Below are positions 10,874 through 21,517 of a stretch of 64,000 nt of DNA, one piece after another. The stretch covers positions 224,512,024 to 224,576,023 of the forward strand of contig NC_134571.1 of assembly GCF_050947875.1 (NCBI RefSeq). The letters are read 5' to 3'. Source of the stretch: Dermacentor variabilis (lineage: Eukaryota > Arthropoda > Arachnida > Ixodida > Ixodidae). Below the pieces are notes generated by a model that ran no database searches, was not told the origin of the DNA, and worked only from the letters and a program-made list of their open reading frames with translations. The translations under genes and the position numbers were made by a program. Position 1 is the first letter of the stretch. Every line of letters begins with the position of its first letter.

Positions 10874-13800
10874 TCTCGTACTTCCTGTAACTTACTTTCA
10901 CAGCATTGTCCGGACGGCTGAAGTGTGCACTTGTGGCAGTGTTACACGATGAGCAGCCAAAAAAATTAAAAGCCGCGATGCAGAGAGGCATTCTCATTGG
11001 GCAAGATACATGCAGAAACTCCTCTGGGTGTGCGTAAGCGTTGTGCCGCTTGCTCATCTGCACGAAGTCCGCTGTCACCATCAGCGTCACGAAACTCGAT
11101 CGGGCAATCGACAGCGCTGTGGCGACACGAACGGGTGCGGACGGCGGCGCCAGGTGCGCTGATGACCTACCTACGGTTATGAGCCATCCATGTCGAACCA
11201 TTGACCAAACGTTTCGGGGCTTCGTATGGCGCCGCCGAGCGATCCCCATGTCGAAAGCGATGCCGACAAAAAGTGCTAATGAGCGCTGTGCTGTCGCCGC
11301 TTACTTAGCGTGAAGAGAGAGGTCCCGCACATTGACAGCGATCTGCGAAAGTGGCCGAGTGGAGCGCGCGCTGTGAGCTCCGTGAGGCCTGCGCCGCTCC
11401 GTCGGCGTCGACGAGGCAGCACGACGCACTGCTGGCGGCTGCGGTCTCGAAAGCGGTCGTCTTACGGCACGGATGGAGTGGCGGTTTTTTCGTTGGGCTA
11501 GTATAGAAACGCGTTTAAAACGTTTCATGTGAACGAACCGTTCATCATCATAAAAACCTTGCGCATTTAAAGTTACTTATAAAGAAAGGGGGGGGGGGGG
11601 GCATTTCATTGCGCTGCCAGGGCTGTTGCATTGATAGCAGAAATGGCATTTATTATAGTTGCCCACTGTATACTGTAAGTCACTCCTCACTTGACTTTTA
11701 TAAGTTAGTTACGGTATGTAAGTACATAGGCCGGCCAGCTCGAAACAACCCGGACAGAGACGTGGCACAGAGCCCCACTTTGTTTACGCATCCGTTCTTT
11801 GTCCATGTTTCTACGCGCACCCGTGTCCATCTATTTATATAATAAACCAACTAACCCAAAGAAGCGTTTCGTTGCAAACTAAATTATCTCCCGCCACCTG
11901 TCAAGATACTGCGGACCGGTACTACAAATCTCAAGCCCTTCCAATATTGCCACCATTTGATTGCTCTGCTAGCGTGCGAACAACCACCGCTACCTGCAGA
12001 CGAGATCTGAATTCTAGTGAAGCACGCGTATAAATTCGGGTGACATTTCTAAAGCGAGCGACGAAGGCATCGCTGTACCTACAGAAGGAAGACCTGCCGT
12101 TTTCCTCGGAAAATCGCTCTTTGTTTGCTTTCCCAGGGAACCGATGGCATAGTACGCCCTTCAAATCAATGGCCAAGCAATCGTAAACAAAACGCCGCAG
12201 ATTTCAGGCGACCATCATTGACTGCCACCTATCCAGGAAGACTCTCGTATCACATAAAGATAAAGGGCTCACAATGGTTGTTCATCTCGCGTTTCTCGGC
12301 GGGAATCCGACGCATCGATACACTCGATGGTGTAACCCTACCGTGAAGATCGGTGAACTTAGGAGCATCCGAACTCACGTACTTCGGACCTGCTTTGTAC
12401 TGGCGTTACATGCGTCCGCAGTGGCTTCAGCAGAATTTTGGCTTCAGAGAGTTGGTGAGCTGTTTTCAAGAAAATCGAGGGTGACATCTAGACGCGGAGA
12501 GTCGATTCGCGTCTAATTTGCGCCGTGGTTTTCGTCGAACATGGCTACAGCAGCCGCCGCCGATCACCCGATCATGGCGTATATCACATTAGACGTCATA
12601 AAACTCAAGTTAGACACCTCCTTGGGCTGTTGTGGCACCTTCTGGCTTGCCTGCTTACAATGAGCTTGTGTAGCGTGTGCAGCGCTCGTTAACAGCATCG
12701 CAGAGCTCGCGCCATTCCTGCAGAATTTACACCTGCTCGCCGTAGCCTTTGGAGTGTGCCTGCTAACCCAAGGTGTAGCTCGTAATTCTGCTATAGAAAT
12801 AAGTTTTGGAGTGTCGCTAGCATTGTTCATACAAGCAACACTACAATTTCCGTACGATGTGCATAACGCCTTAATTCATGTTTATGCTCGTGACTGTTGA
12901 CTATAATTTGGCAGGTGCAGCTTTCGTTCCAACCAAGTCTCTTGAAATAGATATCGAGACATCCTGTGCGGCCAGTTCTACCGGAACGAAGCTTTCTGCA
13001 CTTAGAGTACCACTTGAGTTTGTCTCTCACGAGTTATTTCACTGGTCAGCCTTTTGGCTATTCTAAGGCGATTTGGTTTGGGCGCGCATTTTAAGTTCAA
13101 TGCGCCGCAGATCTTACGAACAAATTGTATTGGAGATAAGACAGTTACACCATAGAGCAGCAGATAGTTATTCTGCAGCTGCCCCTCCAATTTAATGTCC
13201 GTGGAAATTATCGCGCCAATAAATCCGCTAATTCTGTACACGACAGAATTAGATGTGTTTCACTAACACAGCAGTTACATATTGTTCTATGGAACATGAC
13301 TGTGCATGTACTTGCGTTGAAGTACGCAACATGTTTCCTGAACAGTCGCCTACATTCACTGACTGCTGACTAAAAGATCTTCAGCCTGGACTACCCGGTT
13401 GTGAAGAAGCCATCTTGTACTGGTTGTGCGGTCCTTTAAAGATGATTTATTTCACAGCGAAGCATCACATGGCTAGCCGATTGATCCCTCCGCCCGTCAG
13501 CCTATCGGTCGCCTGTACGCAGAAAACTCCTCGGACGCAACCCCATGCGCATGCGCAAAAAAAAGAAAGAAAGAGGGGCTTGCGATTGGACAACAGCACC
13601 TAGATAGCACAAGGCCTGTTTACTCCGATCCATGGCGCTACCTGGCCCGAAATTGCCATTGGCAAGGCGGTGACGCTTGTCAACGGAATATGACAGCGGT
13701 GACGTCAAAATCATTGTTGCCTAATTGGAAGCATATCCGTTAGATTCTATTGCAGTCTAGCCAGGTAAGATGACGTCATGGCTTGAAGTGAAAGTGAAGA

Positions 13801-14008
13801 CGTCATCATAGAGCGAAAATGCTTTGTGGTATCTAGGTGGTCCACTTGCAGTGAGGTCGTTGCTCTCCATCGAAACTGAGCGCGCGCGCAGCGGTTTCTA
13901 TCCGGCTCCGAAATGGGTAGGCCACGCGTGATACGTACTCCTCAAGAGCAGCCAGCTTTCGATCAGCAACGCCGCGCGTAGAACCGAGTTGGCTACGCCG
14001 AGGCTTGT
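10874..14008. other. no recognisable gene
   Basis: About 3.1 kb in which I recognise no coding family. A 14-base G run lies at 11588-11601. Near 11844 the phrase AACCAACTAACCCAA resembles the Penelope-like tail motif seen at 30.38 kb. Open frames here are short and have no family motifs. Confidence 0.5.
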
Positions 14009-14771
14009 TAAGAACGGCCCGCTGACGTCCAAGTTTTGGCAGCCAGTTGCGACAGCGGGCGTCAACATTTCCTGGAACGCCACCACAAACCTCTAGCCAC
14101 GGCGTGACTAAGTAGACTGTGTGTGGAGAACAATACGCGCGTCCTCGTTTCTCCGTCGCTGGAGCCAAGGAGAGTTCGACGAAGCAGGCTTTGTGCCTGA
14201 ACCCACCACCGCCAATCTGGTCTGCTGTGAACGAGGGAGTCCCCGAGGGAACGTAGTTCAAGGCCCCTTCCCACGCGCCGTTCGAGACGCAAGACAATGG
14301 GCAACCGGCCACGCTGCGGGGGTCAGCTCGGGGAATAAAAGGCACCTTTCCTGACGTAAGCCCCGAGTTGTACGAAGTCCGTCTGACGTCGACTGAGTAC
14401 CGTGAACCTGTGCGGAAGTGTGTGTGTGTAAGCCCTCGCGCAGAGAGGCGACTCGTTTACGATGACTGGTCGAACGTCTCCCTCCCCTTGGGATCGAGGG
14501 AGGACCGAGTGTTTATAAACTGCTGTTAAGCGGCTGCTCAGTGTACTTTCTCTCGCAGCCATACTAGACTGATGAACTGCAACGTCCTTATGTAGATACT
14601 GTAAATAAACCAATATTCCTCGTTCTCGATGAGAAGCAGACTTTCCCTTCATCAACGTCCTCAGCGTGGATAAGTTGGACGACGGCATAGGCCAGCTACC
14701 ATCTAATTCATGCCCGGCTCCAATCTTGACAACTGGTTACGAACGGTGGGATTGAGCCCCCAATCCTAACA
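14009..14771 (+). repeat. 5' LTR of the Ty3/gypsy element
   Basis: Homology with the 3' LTR starts near 14009 (TAAGAACGGCCCGCTG) and ends at CCTAACA (14771). It contains a TATA-like GGGGAATAAAAGG (about 14330-14342) and a polyadenylation signal AATAAA (about 14604). Upstream of 14009 the two LTRs do not match, so the U3 start of this copy is missing or replaced. Confidence 0.85.
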
Positions 14772-14790
14772 ACTGGCTGACAGCGGTGAG
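14772..14790 (+). promoter_or_regulatory. putative primer binding site
   Basis: The sequence immediately after the LTR, CTGGCTGACAGCGGTGAGA, sits where a tRNA primer binds. The priming tRNA was not identified. A related stretch occurs 40 bp upstream inside the LTR. Confidence 0.45.
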
Positions 14791-14972
14791 ACGGACTTTG
14801 CGACGTGGAGCTGCGTCTGCGATGAGTGATTGGTTCTTGCTTTGACTCTCTAGGCTTCATTTTGTGGTTTTTCTGTTTACAGCAGTAGGGAAGCTAGATT
14901 GTTGACTGTTAGCTAGGTTGCGTTTTCCTAGCTAGATTTAGGGAGCTGGACCAAGGTAGTAAAGCAGCAATC

Positions 14973-16159
14973 ATGGAGTTAAGGACACTGCTGAGCGACG
15001 AAGTGTTGATTGTTGGTGAGGAACTAGGCCTAGACGTACGCAAGGTAATGCTAAAAGCGCAATTATTGGACCTAATTTACGAAAAGGCCAGTGAAGAAGA
15101 AACTGAAATGGGATTGGAACTTCGAAAAAAGAGAGAGAAACAGGAAAGAGAAAGAAAAGACCGGACAGAAAAGAACGGGACACAGAGAGAGAGGAACGCG
15201 ATAAAGATCGCGAGTTAAGAAAATTGCAACTAGAAAGCAAACGTTTGGGGTTGTCTCCAGGAAGTGAAGGGGCTCTGGGACGATCAAGCGAGGCAGAATC
15301 ATACCGCATGGACAGGCTATTAAAGCCATTGGAGGTCGGGACCGACATAGGCTTGTTCCTAAGCAATTTTGAAAGGACTTGCGAGAAGATGAACTTCGGT
15401 CCGAGTACATGGCCACAGCGCTTGCTGTCTATGTTGCCGTGTGAGGCGGCGGAAGTAATCGCCAGACTCAGTGCACAGTATGCATATGATTATGCGAAAG
15501 TTAAGGCTAGTCTCCTGAAGAAATACCGCATTTCAGCCGAAGCTTTTCGCCAAAGGTTTAGGAGCACAGGCAAGAAAGATAGTGAGGGGTATCCGGAGTT
15601 TGCATATAGCTTAAAGGCAAACCTAGTCGAGTGGCTGAAAAGAGCGGAAGCGTATGAGAGCTGAGAAAGGATCATTGAATGCATGTGTTTAGAGCCGTTT
15701 TACAAAAGCATCCCACCATCTGTGAAGCTGTGGGTGCAAGACAGAGGGAATGTAAACACTGTGGAAAGGGCGGCTGAATTAGCCAAAGAGTACGCAACGC
15801 GTAGAAAATCGAACGCCGAGGACGGAAATTGGGACGGTCGAAATGGACCGCGGAAACCATTTGCGTTCAAAAAAGGTTCGCAGACAAGACGATCGGAGCC
15901 TGTAGACGTGCAGCAAAAGCCAGCAGAAAAGAGCGAGGAGAAAACAAACGGGGAAACCGTACAAAAAGAGCAGAAAAGAAAATTCGAATCTTTTGGACCA
16001 ATCCACTGCTATAAAGGCCAAAAACTAGGACATATAGCTGTAAACTGCAGGAAGCCCAGTGTAGGTTTTTCCTACGTAGAGGAAAAAGACGAGAATATGG
16101 AACTTTTAAGCCGATATCTTCACGACCTCCAAGTTAATGGCAAACCATGCCATTGCTAA
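14973..16159 (+). pseudogene. gag of the Ty3/gypsy element, broken
   Basis: This is a capsid/nucleocapsid-like protein. It starts at ATG 14973 (MELRTLLSDEVLIVGEELGL) and has a highly charged lysine/glutamate/arginine segment near residues 45-75. A frameshift before 15224 leads to the capsid-like part (DRLLKPLEVGTDIGLFLSNF, then WLSMLP-like and LKANLVEWLKRAEAYES). A TGA at 15662-15664 interrupts it in frame, and the frame continues from 15665. The nucleocapsid knuckle reads CYKGQKLGHIAVNC, where the second cysteine of C-x2-C-x4-H-x4-C is glycine. The frame ends at TAA 16157-16159, where a one-base change separates it from pol. This copy cannot make an intact Gag. Confidence 0.85.
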
Positions 16160-16641
16160 GAGACAGTGCCGCCACGATGGACATTGTCCATCCGTCTTAC
16201 GTGAAGGTAGATTACTTCACCGGAGAAGTAGCATGGATCAAACAGGTTGTAGAAGAACACAGTGTGTGTCTGCCCATGGCCAAAGTCAAAATCAGTGGAC
16301 CATTCGGGGAGCTAGTGACCGAAGCTGCAGTTTCCAAATTTTTGCCACTGCAGTACCCTTACATTTTTTCGTATCGTCCGAATCAGTTACTGCGTGACAA
16401 AGGGTTTAAACTGGGAGAGGGCGTAGTACAGGCATTGACGCGAGGCCAAGCTCGTAAAATCACGCCGCTTTCGTCTGAAAATGCACAAGCTGCTTTAGCG
16501 GAAGCAGTAAAAGAAATAACTTCAATAACCGAATCCGAGCTAGGCTCGAAGGATGAAAAAACTGTCGAGGAAAGCCTGCCAGCTGACCAGCTCAATGAGA
16601 GCGTATCGCCAGAGTGTCAAAGTTCACCCCTGCAGGAATAG
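16147..16641 (+). pseudogene. aspartic protease region of pol
   Basis: This is a retropepsin-like region that would process the polyprotein. The reading begins in the frame after gag with LRDSAATMDIV. The DSA triad stands where DSG or DTG is usual, and may be the family's own variant. It continues with VCLPMAKVKISGPFGEL and the hydrophobic stretch after it. A TAG at 16639-16641 interrupts the frame, which then continues into integrase. The protease assignment rests on position and the DS motif. Confidence 0.65.
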
Positions 16642-16668
16642 CCCGCTGATGCACTCGCAAGTGAGACA

Positions 16669-18003
16669 GTGCCGTTATTATCACCGGCCACAAAGAACTA
16701 TGATCAGCTCTTACGTGTGGATACAGAGTCACTGGCAGCCGAGCAAAAGAATGATGAGCGCTTAGCTAAATTACATCACACAGCTAAAGAAGGCATTGCT
16801 AGGCGCAACGTGACGATACATGAGAGAGGAAGATTGTTGTATCGGCACTACAGAGATCGAAAGGGTAGGATTCTAGATCAATTAGTCGTACCTACTACGT
16901 ACAGGGAGAACCTTTTGAGTCTCTGTCATGGAAATGGGTGGTCCGGCAATCTAGGCATAAAAAATCAAAAGAAAGATTGCTTATGCTGGCCAGCCTGTTT
17001 CAAAGACGTAGAAAAGTTTGTAAGATCATGCGACGCCTGCCAGCGCTCGGGTAAACCAGGAGAGACATGGAAAGCTCCACTAAAGGTAGTGCCCTTAATA
17101 ACAGAACCTTTCAGGCAACTTGTGATAGACACGGTAGGGCCTCTACCAAAAACAAAATCGGGTTACAGGTACTTGTTTACCATGCTGTGTCCGCCTACAA
17201 AGTTTCCAGAAACAATCCCTCTGAAAGTACTCAGCTCCACCGAAGTAGTAGACGCGCTTTTCACAGTATTTGCACAAGTTGGGTTTCCAGGCGAAATTCA
17301 GGCGGATCAAGGGTCAGTATTCACCAGCGCACTGACTTCCACATTCTTGCAAAAGTGCGGGTTAAAGATGATACACAGTTCCGTCTATCACCCTCAGTCA
17401 AACAGTGTAGAGAGGTGGCATTCGATGCTTAAGCGAGTTTTGCGTGCGCTCTCTTACGAGGACAAGGAGGACTAGGAGAACTGTCTGCCGGCAACTTTGT
17501 TTGCTTTGGGAACGGTTCCACATGAAGCGACAGGGTTCTCGCCAGCAGAACTAGTGTGTGGGAGGACACACCGTTCGCCACTGAGAATGTTAAGAGAGAT
17601 GTGGGAGGAAAGAGGAGGGTGTCCAACCGTGGTTGAATACGTGCTAAATCTGCTGGAACAGCTAAGCGCAACCCAAGAGCTAGTCGAAAAGAACATGGGA
17701 GTGGCGCAAAAGAACGCCAAATTCTATTACGACAAGAATGCGAGGCTTCCTACGTTTAACGCCGGAGACCAGGTAATGATCCTCAAACCTTCAAGAAAGA
17801 ACAAGCTTGAAGTTCACTGGGACGGGCCCGTTTAAGTGTTGCACAAACTTTCAGATACTAACTATGCTCTGGAAATGCCCGGTCGCAGGAAGGAGGTGAG
17901 GATATATCACTGCAATTTGATGAAGCCGTATGTAGAACGGAGCGTAGTCGTTAACTATACCATCAAAGAGCAGGATGGCACTAGTACCATGTTTAAGCAG
18001 TAG
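16669..18003 (+). pseudogene. integrase of the Ty3/gypsy element, broken
   Basis: This is a DDE integrase that would insert element DNA. The N-terminal HHCC zinc site is damaged: SLCHGNGWSGNLG has asparagine where the second histidine is expected, and the following loop is shortened before FVRSCDACQRSGK. The catalytic core shows VIDTVGPLPKTKSGYR (first D), IQADQGSVFTSALT (second D) and HPQSNSVERWHSMLK (E). The C-terminal part includes TGFSPAELVCGRTHRSPL and the SH3-like block FNAGDQVMILKPSRKNKL. In-frame stops are at 17473-17475, 17833-17835 and 18001-18003, the last after LMKPYVERSVVV. All are in one frame. The reverse transcriptase begins about 200 bp downstream. Confidence 0.9.
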
Positions 18004-18194
18004 GAGGCGACCTGCAACTCTGAAATCGGCCTAGAAGAAGTAGTAAAACATTCGGTAAGCTCGCACGCTCTAAGACCCGAGCAGCTATAGATGAGCTTAA
18101 AGGGGTGTTGGGGAATATCTCGACAGATTCAGCGATCGGCCAGGTAGAACCGAACTAATAACGCATGAAATAGAACTGACATCAGCCGAACCCG

Positions 18195-19443
18195 TAAGAT
18201 CAAAGCCTACAGGGTGTCTCCAAGACAGAGAGAAATTATGGAGGCAGAGATGCAGGGCATGTCAGAGTTGGGAGTTATTGAGCCCGCTGAGAGTGACTAC
18301 ACGTCAACGCTAATACTGGTAGAATCCTCTAACAAGGACCCTCGTCCGTGTGTTGAATACAGGAAGTAAAATGCCATCACTAGGGATCAGCTGTACCCGA
18401 TACCCAACATTGAGGAACGAATTGACAGAGTTAGCGCTGCTAAATACATTTCAACTATTGATCTCGTGCGGGGGTACTGGCAAGTTCCCCTTTCAGAAAG
18501 TGCCAGCCGCTATGCCGCATTCATCTCACCTGTAGGCACTTTTCGCCCTCTCGCACTCAGCTTCGGGCTGAAGAACGCGCCGTTTAGCTTCTCTAAGTTA
18601 ATGGATATTGTCCTAAAAGATTTGCGGGAGTTCGCCTTGCCATATCTGGATGATGTAGCAATTTTTTCGGATAGCTGGGAACAACACGTATCGCACCTCA
18701 AACAGCTGTTCTCACGGTTGAGGGAAGTCGGCTTAACAATGAAAGCGGAAAAGTGTAGATTTGGTTGTTCACAGGTTACTTATCGGGGCCATGTTGTCGG
18801 CCAGGGCACGAGACGGCCGGCCGCGCTGAAAATAGCTACGATTGGAGAATTTTCTCAGCCGCGCACGAAAACAACAATCGTTCATTTTTGGGACTTGTGG
18901 GGTACTATCAACGATACATTCCGAATTACTGGCAAATGGCAAGTCCATTAACGGACGCCCTTCGAAAGGGAGCACCGAGTAGCGTACACTGGGATAAGGA
19001 CAAAGAGAACGCTTTCCAAAGTTATAAAACGCTATTGGTTTCTCATCCTGTGCTTCGCGCGCCAGACTACACAAAGGAATTCATAGTTCAGTGCGACGCA
19101 AGCGACAGAGGTATGGGCGTGGTACTTAGTCAGGTCGGCGACGACAACGAGAAGCATCCTATCCTCTATGCCAGCCGTAGACTAAATGTAAGAGAGGAAG
19201 CCTACAGCGCTTACAAGGAATGCGCTTGTTTAGTTGGGCCGCCCAGAAGTTGTCGTGTTACTTGTACGGAGCGAAGTTCATCTTCGAGACCGACCACTTC
19301 CCTCTGACGTGGCTCAATCAAATGTCACACAAAAATGGCCGCTTGTTCAGATTGACTCTCACTCCCTAAGAGTACAACTTCTCCGTTAGATATAAGAAGG
19401 GAAAGTTACATAGCAATGCGGGTGGGTTGAGCAGGCTAACTTG
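18195..19443 (+). pseudogene. reverse transcriptase and RNase H of the Ty3/gypsy element, broken
   Basis: This copies element RNA to DNA and removes the RNA strand. Reverse transcriptase motifs in order are AYRVSPRQREIMEAEM, GVIEPAESDYTSTLILVE, RPCVEYRK then TAA (18367-18369) then NAITRDQLYPIPNIEER, STIDLVRGYWQVPLSE, FGLKNAPFSFSKLMD and the catalytic YLDD (18643-18654). A frameshift near 18880 leads to SFLGLVGYYQRYIPNYW and the RNase H start FIVQCDASDRGMGVVLSQ. After another shift near 19235 come KFIFETDHFPLTWLNQMS and a final VRYKKGKLHSNAGGLSRL, ending at TGA 19441-19443. The RNase H D, E and D residues are visible, but the frame is broken. Confidence 0.9.
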
Positions 19444-19861
19444 AATACTGCGTTAAAGGGTCGCGCTTAAATTTTAGGGTTATTATTGTTAATTTTGTTA
19501 AGCCAAGAAGATCCCCTCTCATTTAGCAGGATTCCCTCCATGATTGCTGAATTTGTCAGCACGAAATTGCTTCAAAAATTGTCATAGCGAAATGCAGCAT
19601 TCTTTGTTTCTCCACTTATGTTTTCTTTGAAGCCCAGCGGGTCTAAAGTGAGATCCAAGGTACGTCATCTCGGCGCAGAGCCGTGTTGTGGGGTTCGTTT
19701 TGCAGTTGCCTGTCCTTGTTGGATGTTTTGGGGCGGTGACATTATTACACAAGTGGTCGCTGCGAGCCAAGGCATCACCTCATGACCACCCGCCGTTCTC
19801 TTCCTGCCCAGCGGTTGTGAGCGCTGGACAGTCGAGATTTTCCGGGCAATGGAGGCGCTGA
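19444..19861 (+). other. 3' untranslated region and unresolved start of the 3' LTR
   Basis: About 420 bp between the pol stop and the segment shared by both LTRs. A TGTTGTGGGG at about 19685 could be the true U3 start, but it has no match upstream of the 5' LTR segment, so the boundary is not resolved. No clear polypurine tract was found. Confidence 0.4.
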
Positions 19862-20621
19862 TAAGAACGGCCCGCTGGCGTGCAAGTTTTGCCGGCCAAT
19901 TGCGACAGCGGGCGTCAACTTTTCCTGGAACGCCACCGCGAACCTCTGGCCACGGCGTGACTAAGTCGACTGTGTGTGGAGAACAATACGTGCGTCCGCG
20001 ACTCTCCGTCGCTGGAGCCAAGATGAGTGCGACGAAGCAGGCTTTGTTCCTGAACCCGCCACCGCCAACCTGGTCTGCTGTGAACGAGGGAGTCCCCGAG
20101 GGAACGTAGTTCAAGGCCCCTTCCCACGCGCCGTTCGAGACGCAAGACAATGGGCAACCGGCCGCGCTGCGGGGGTCAGCTCGGGGAATAAACGGCACTT
20201 TTCCTAACGCAAGCCCCGAGTTCTACAAAGTCGGTCTGACGTCGACTGAGTATCGTGAACCTGTGCGGAAGTGTGTGGGTGTGTAATCCCTCGCGCAGAG
20301 AGGCGACTCGTTTACGATGACTGGTCGAACGTCTCCCTCACCTTGGGATCGAGGGAGGACCGAGTGTTTACAAACCGCTGTTGTGCGGCTGCTCAGTGTA
20401 CTTTCTCTCGCAGTCATGCTAGACTGATGCAACGTCCTTATGTAGAAACTGTAAATAAACCCATATTCCTCGTTCTCGATGAGAAGCAGTCCTTCCCTTC
20501 AACAACGTCCTCAGCGTGGATAAGTTGGACGACGGCATGGGCTAGCTACCATCTACTTCATGCCCGACTCCAATCTTGACAACTGGTTACGAACGGTGGG
20601 ATTGAGCCCCCAATTCTAACA
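19862..20621 (+). repeat. 3' LTR of the Ty3/gypsy element
   Basis: Matches 14009-14771 nearly end to end with scattered substitutions and small gaps. It contains GGGGAATAAACGG and the same polyadenylation signal, and ends CAATTCTAACA before unrelated DNA. An antisense open frame present in both copies is a property of the LTR sequence, not a gene. Confidence 0.88.
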
Positions 20622-20825
20622 TGCTGCGACCCGAGAACAAAAACAGGCTCGTGCAGGCGAGCGCAAGCAGCAACCGCGTACCGAGGATCCGGCAGTTTAC
20701 CGAGACGTCGTTTGATGAACCGTCGGGATTAACCCAGTGATAGGCACCGCAGCCACACGTTTCAGCTTCGCTGGTTAACCATCTGTACGGAGTGCTTGAG
20801 CGGTGATTTCTTCCGTAACATCACG

Positions 20826-21064
20826 CGACGTGGTAGCACAGTGGCTATGGCATGGCGCTGCTAAGCTCGAGGTCGCTGATTCGGCACCGCCAGTGGCAGC
20901 CGCATTTCGATGGGGGCGAAATGCGAAAACGCTCTCGTGTACTTAAATTTAAGTACGCGCTAAAGAACCCCAGGTGGCCAACATTATTCCGGGGCCCTTC
21001 ACTACGACGTGCCCCATGTCCTCGTTGGTTTTGGTACCCAATATGCCGGCATTTAATTTTTTTA
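20826..21064 (+). mobile_element. Ruka-like tRNA-derived SINE, diverged
   Basis: The plus-strand copy has an A box TGGTAGCACAGTGGCTATGG, a degenerate B box, GATGGGGGCGAAATGCGAAA, CTAAAGAACCCCAGGTGG, GGGCCCTTCACTACGACGTG and a T-rich end. It is more diverged than the copies at 4.2 kb. Confidence 0.85.
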
Positions 21065-21517
21065 ATATAACTTACGTCGCCCATACATGAAATTATTGTA
21101 GGGAGAATAACTATACAACGTACATTCCATGCTTTATATAGGTTATAAGAAGGGTACGAAGGCATCAAATTTATCAATATAAGCACTACGTAATCAATCA
21201 CCTAAATGTCACCCGTAAAAAGAGGATAATTTTTCAAAGGAACGTTAACCCAAAGGAGCCCGAAAGCAAAGCAGTCATTTTTAGTGCCGAAGAAGAACAG
21301 CTATAGGGCCGGCAGTGAGAACAAGCTCATACGTTGTAGGATATGAACTGATGCAGAAGCCCGAATTCTTGTGGCCCATAGCACCAAGTGTGGCACTTGG
21401 AAGAAACAATGACACTTGTTTTGGGGCAATGCAATGCTATGGAGAGGCGATGCAGCGCCGCACAGGTGGTAACTTAGGCAATTTTACGGCCGTGGTCGCA
21501 GCCAACGTGTGCGTGGC
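21065..21517. other. no recognisable gene
   Basis: Unassigned DNA between the SINE and the tail of the minus-strand I-like LINE. Short open frames only. Confidence 0.5.

Larger units (their letters stand above)
14009..20621 (+). mobile_element. Ty3/gypsy LTR retrotransposon with integrase before reverse transcriptase
   Basis: Two directly repeated LTR segments (14009-14771 and 19862-20621) flank the order gag, protease, integrase, reverse transcriptase, RNase H. The reverse transcriptase and integrase are clearly Ty3/gypsy-type, but the usual gypsy order is RT-RH-IN. Integrase-first order within Ty3/gypsy is the established hallmark of the Gmr1-like group. The internal region is about 5.1 kb. 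Several stops and frameshifts and a damaged zinc knuckle show this copy is dead. The LTRs differ at many positions, indicating an old insertion. Confidence 0.88.

Noticed and set aside
13833..14345. 170-codon antisense open frame with a close counterpart at 19665-20198
   Set aside because: The similarity between the two is due to both lying in LTR copies. The N-terminal part is inside the LTR core, and the C-terminal parts diverge where the LTRs stop matching. There are no protein family motifs.
14009..20621. Copia (Ty1) assignment based on integrase-first order
   Set aside because: RT and RNase H motifs (YLDDVAIFS, GYYQRYIPNYW, FETDHFPLTWL) are gypsy-type. The order alone does not make it copia.
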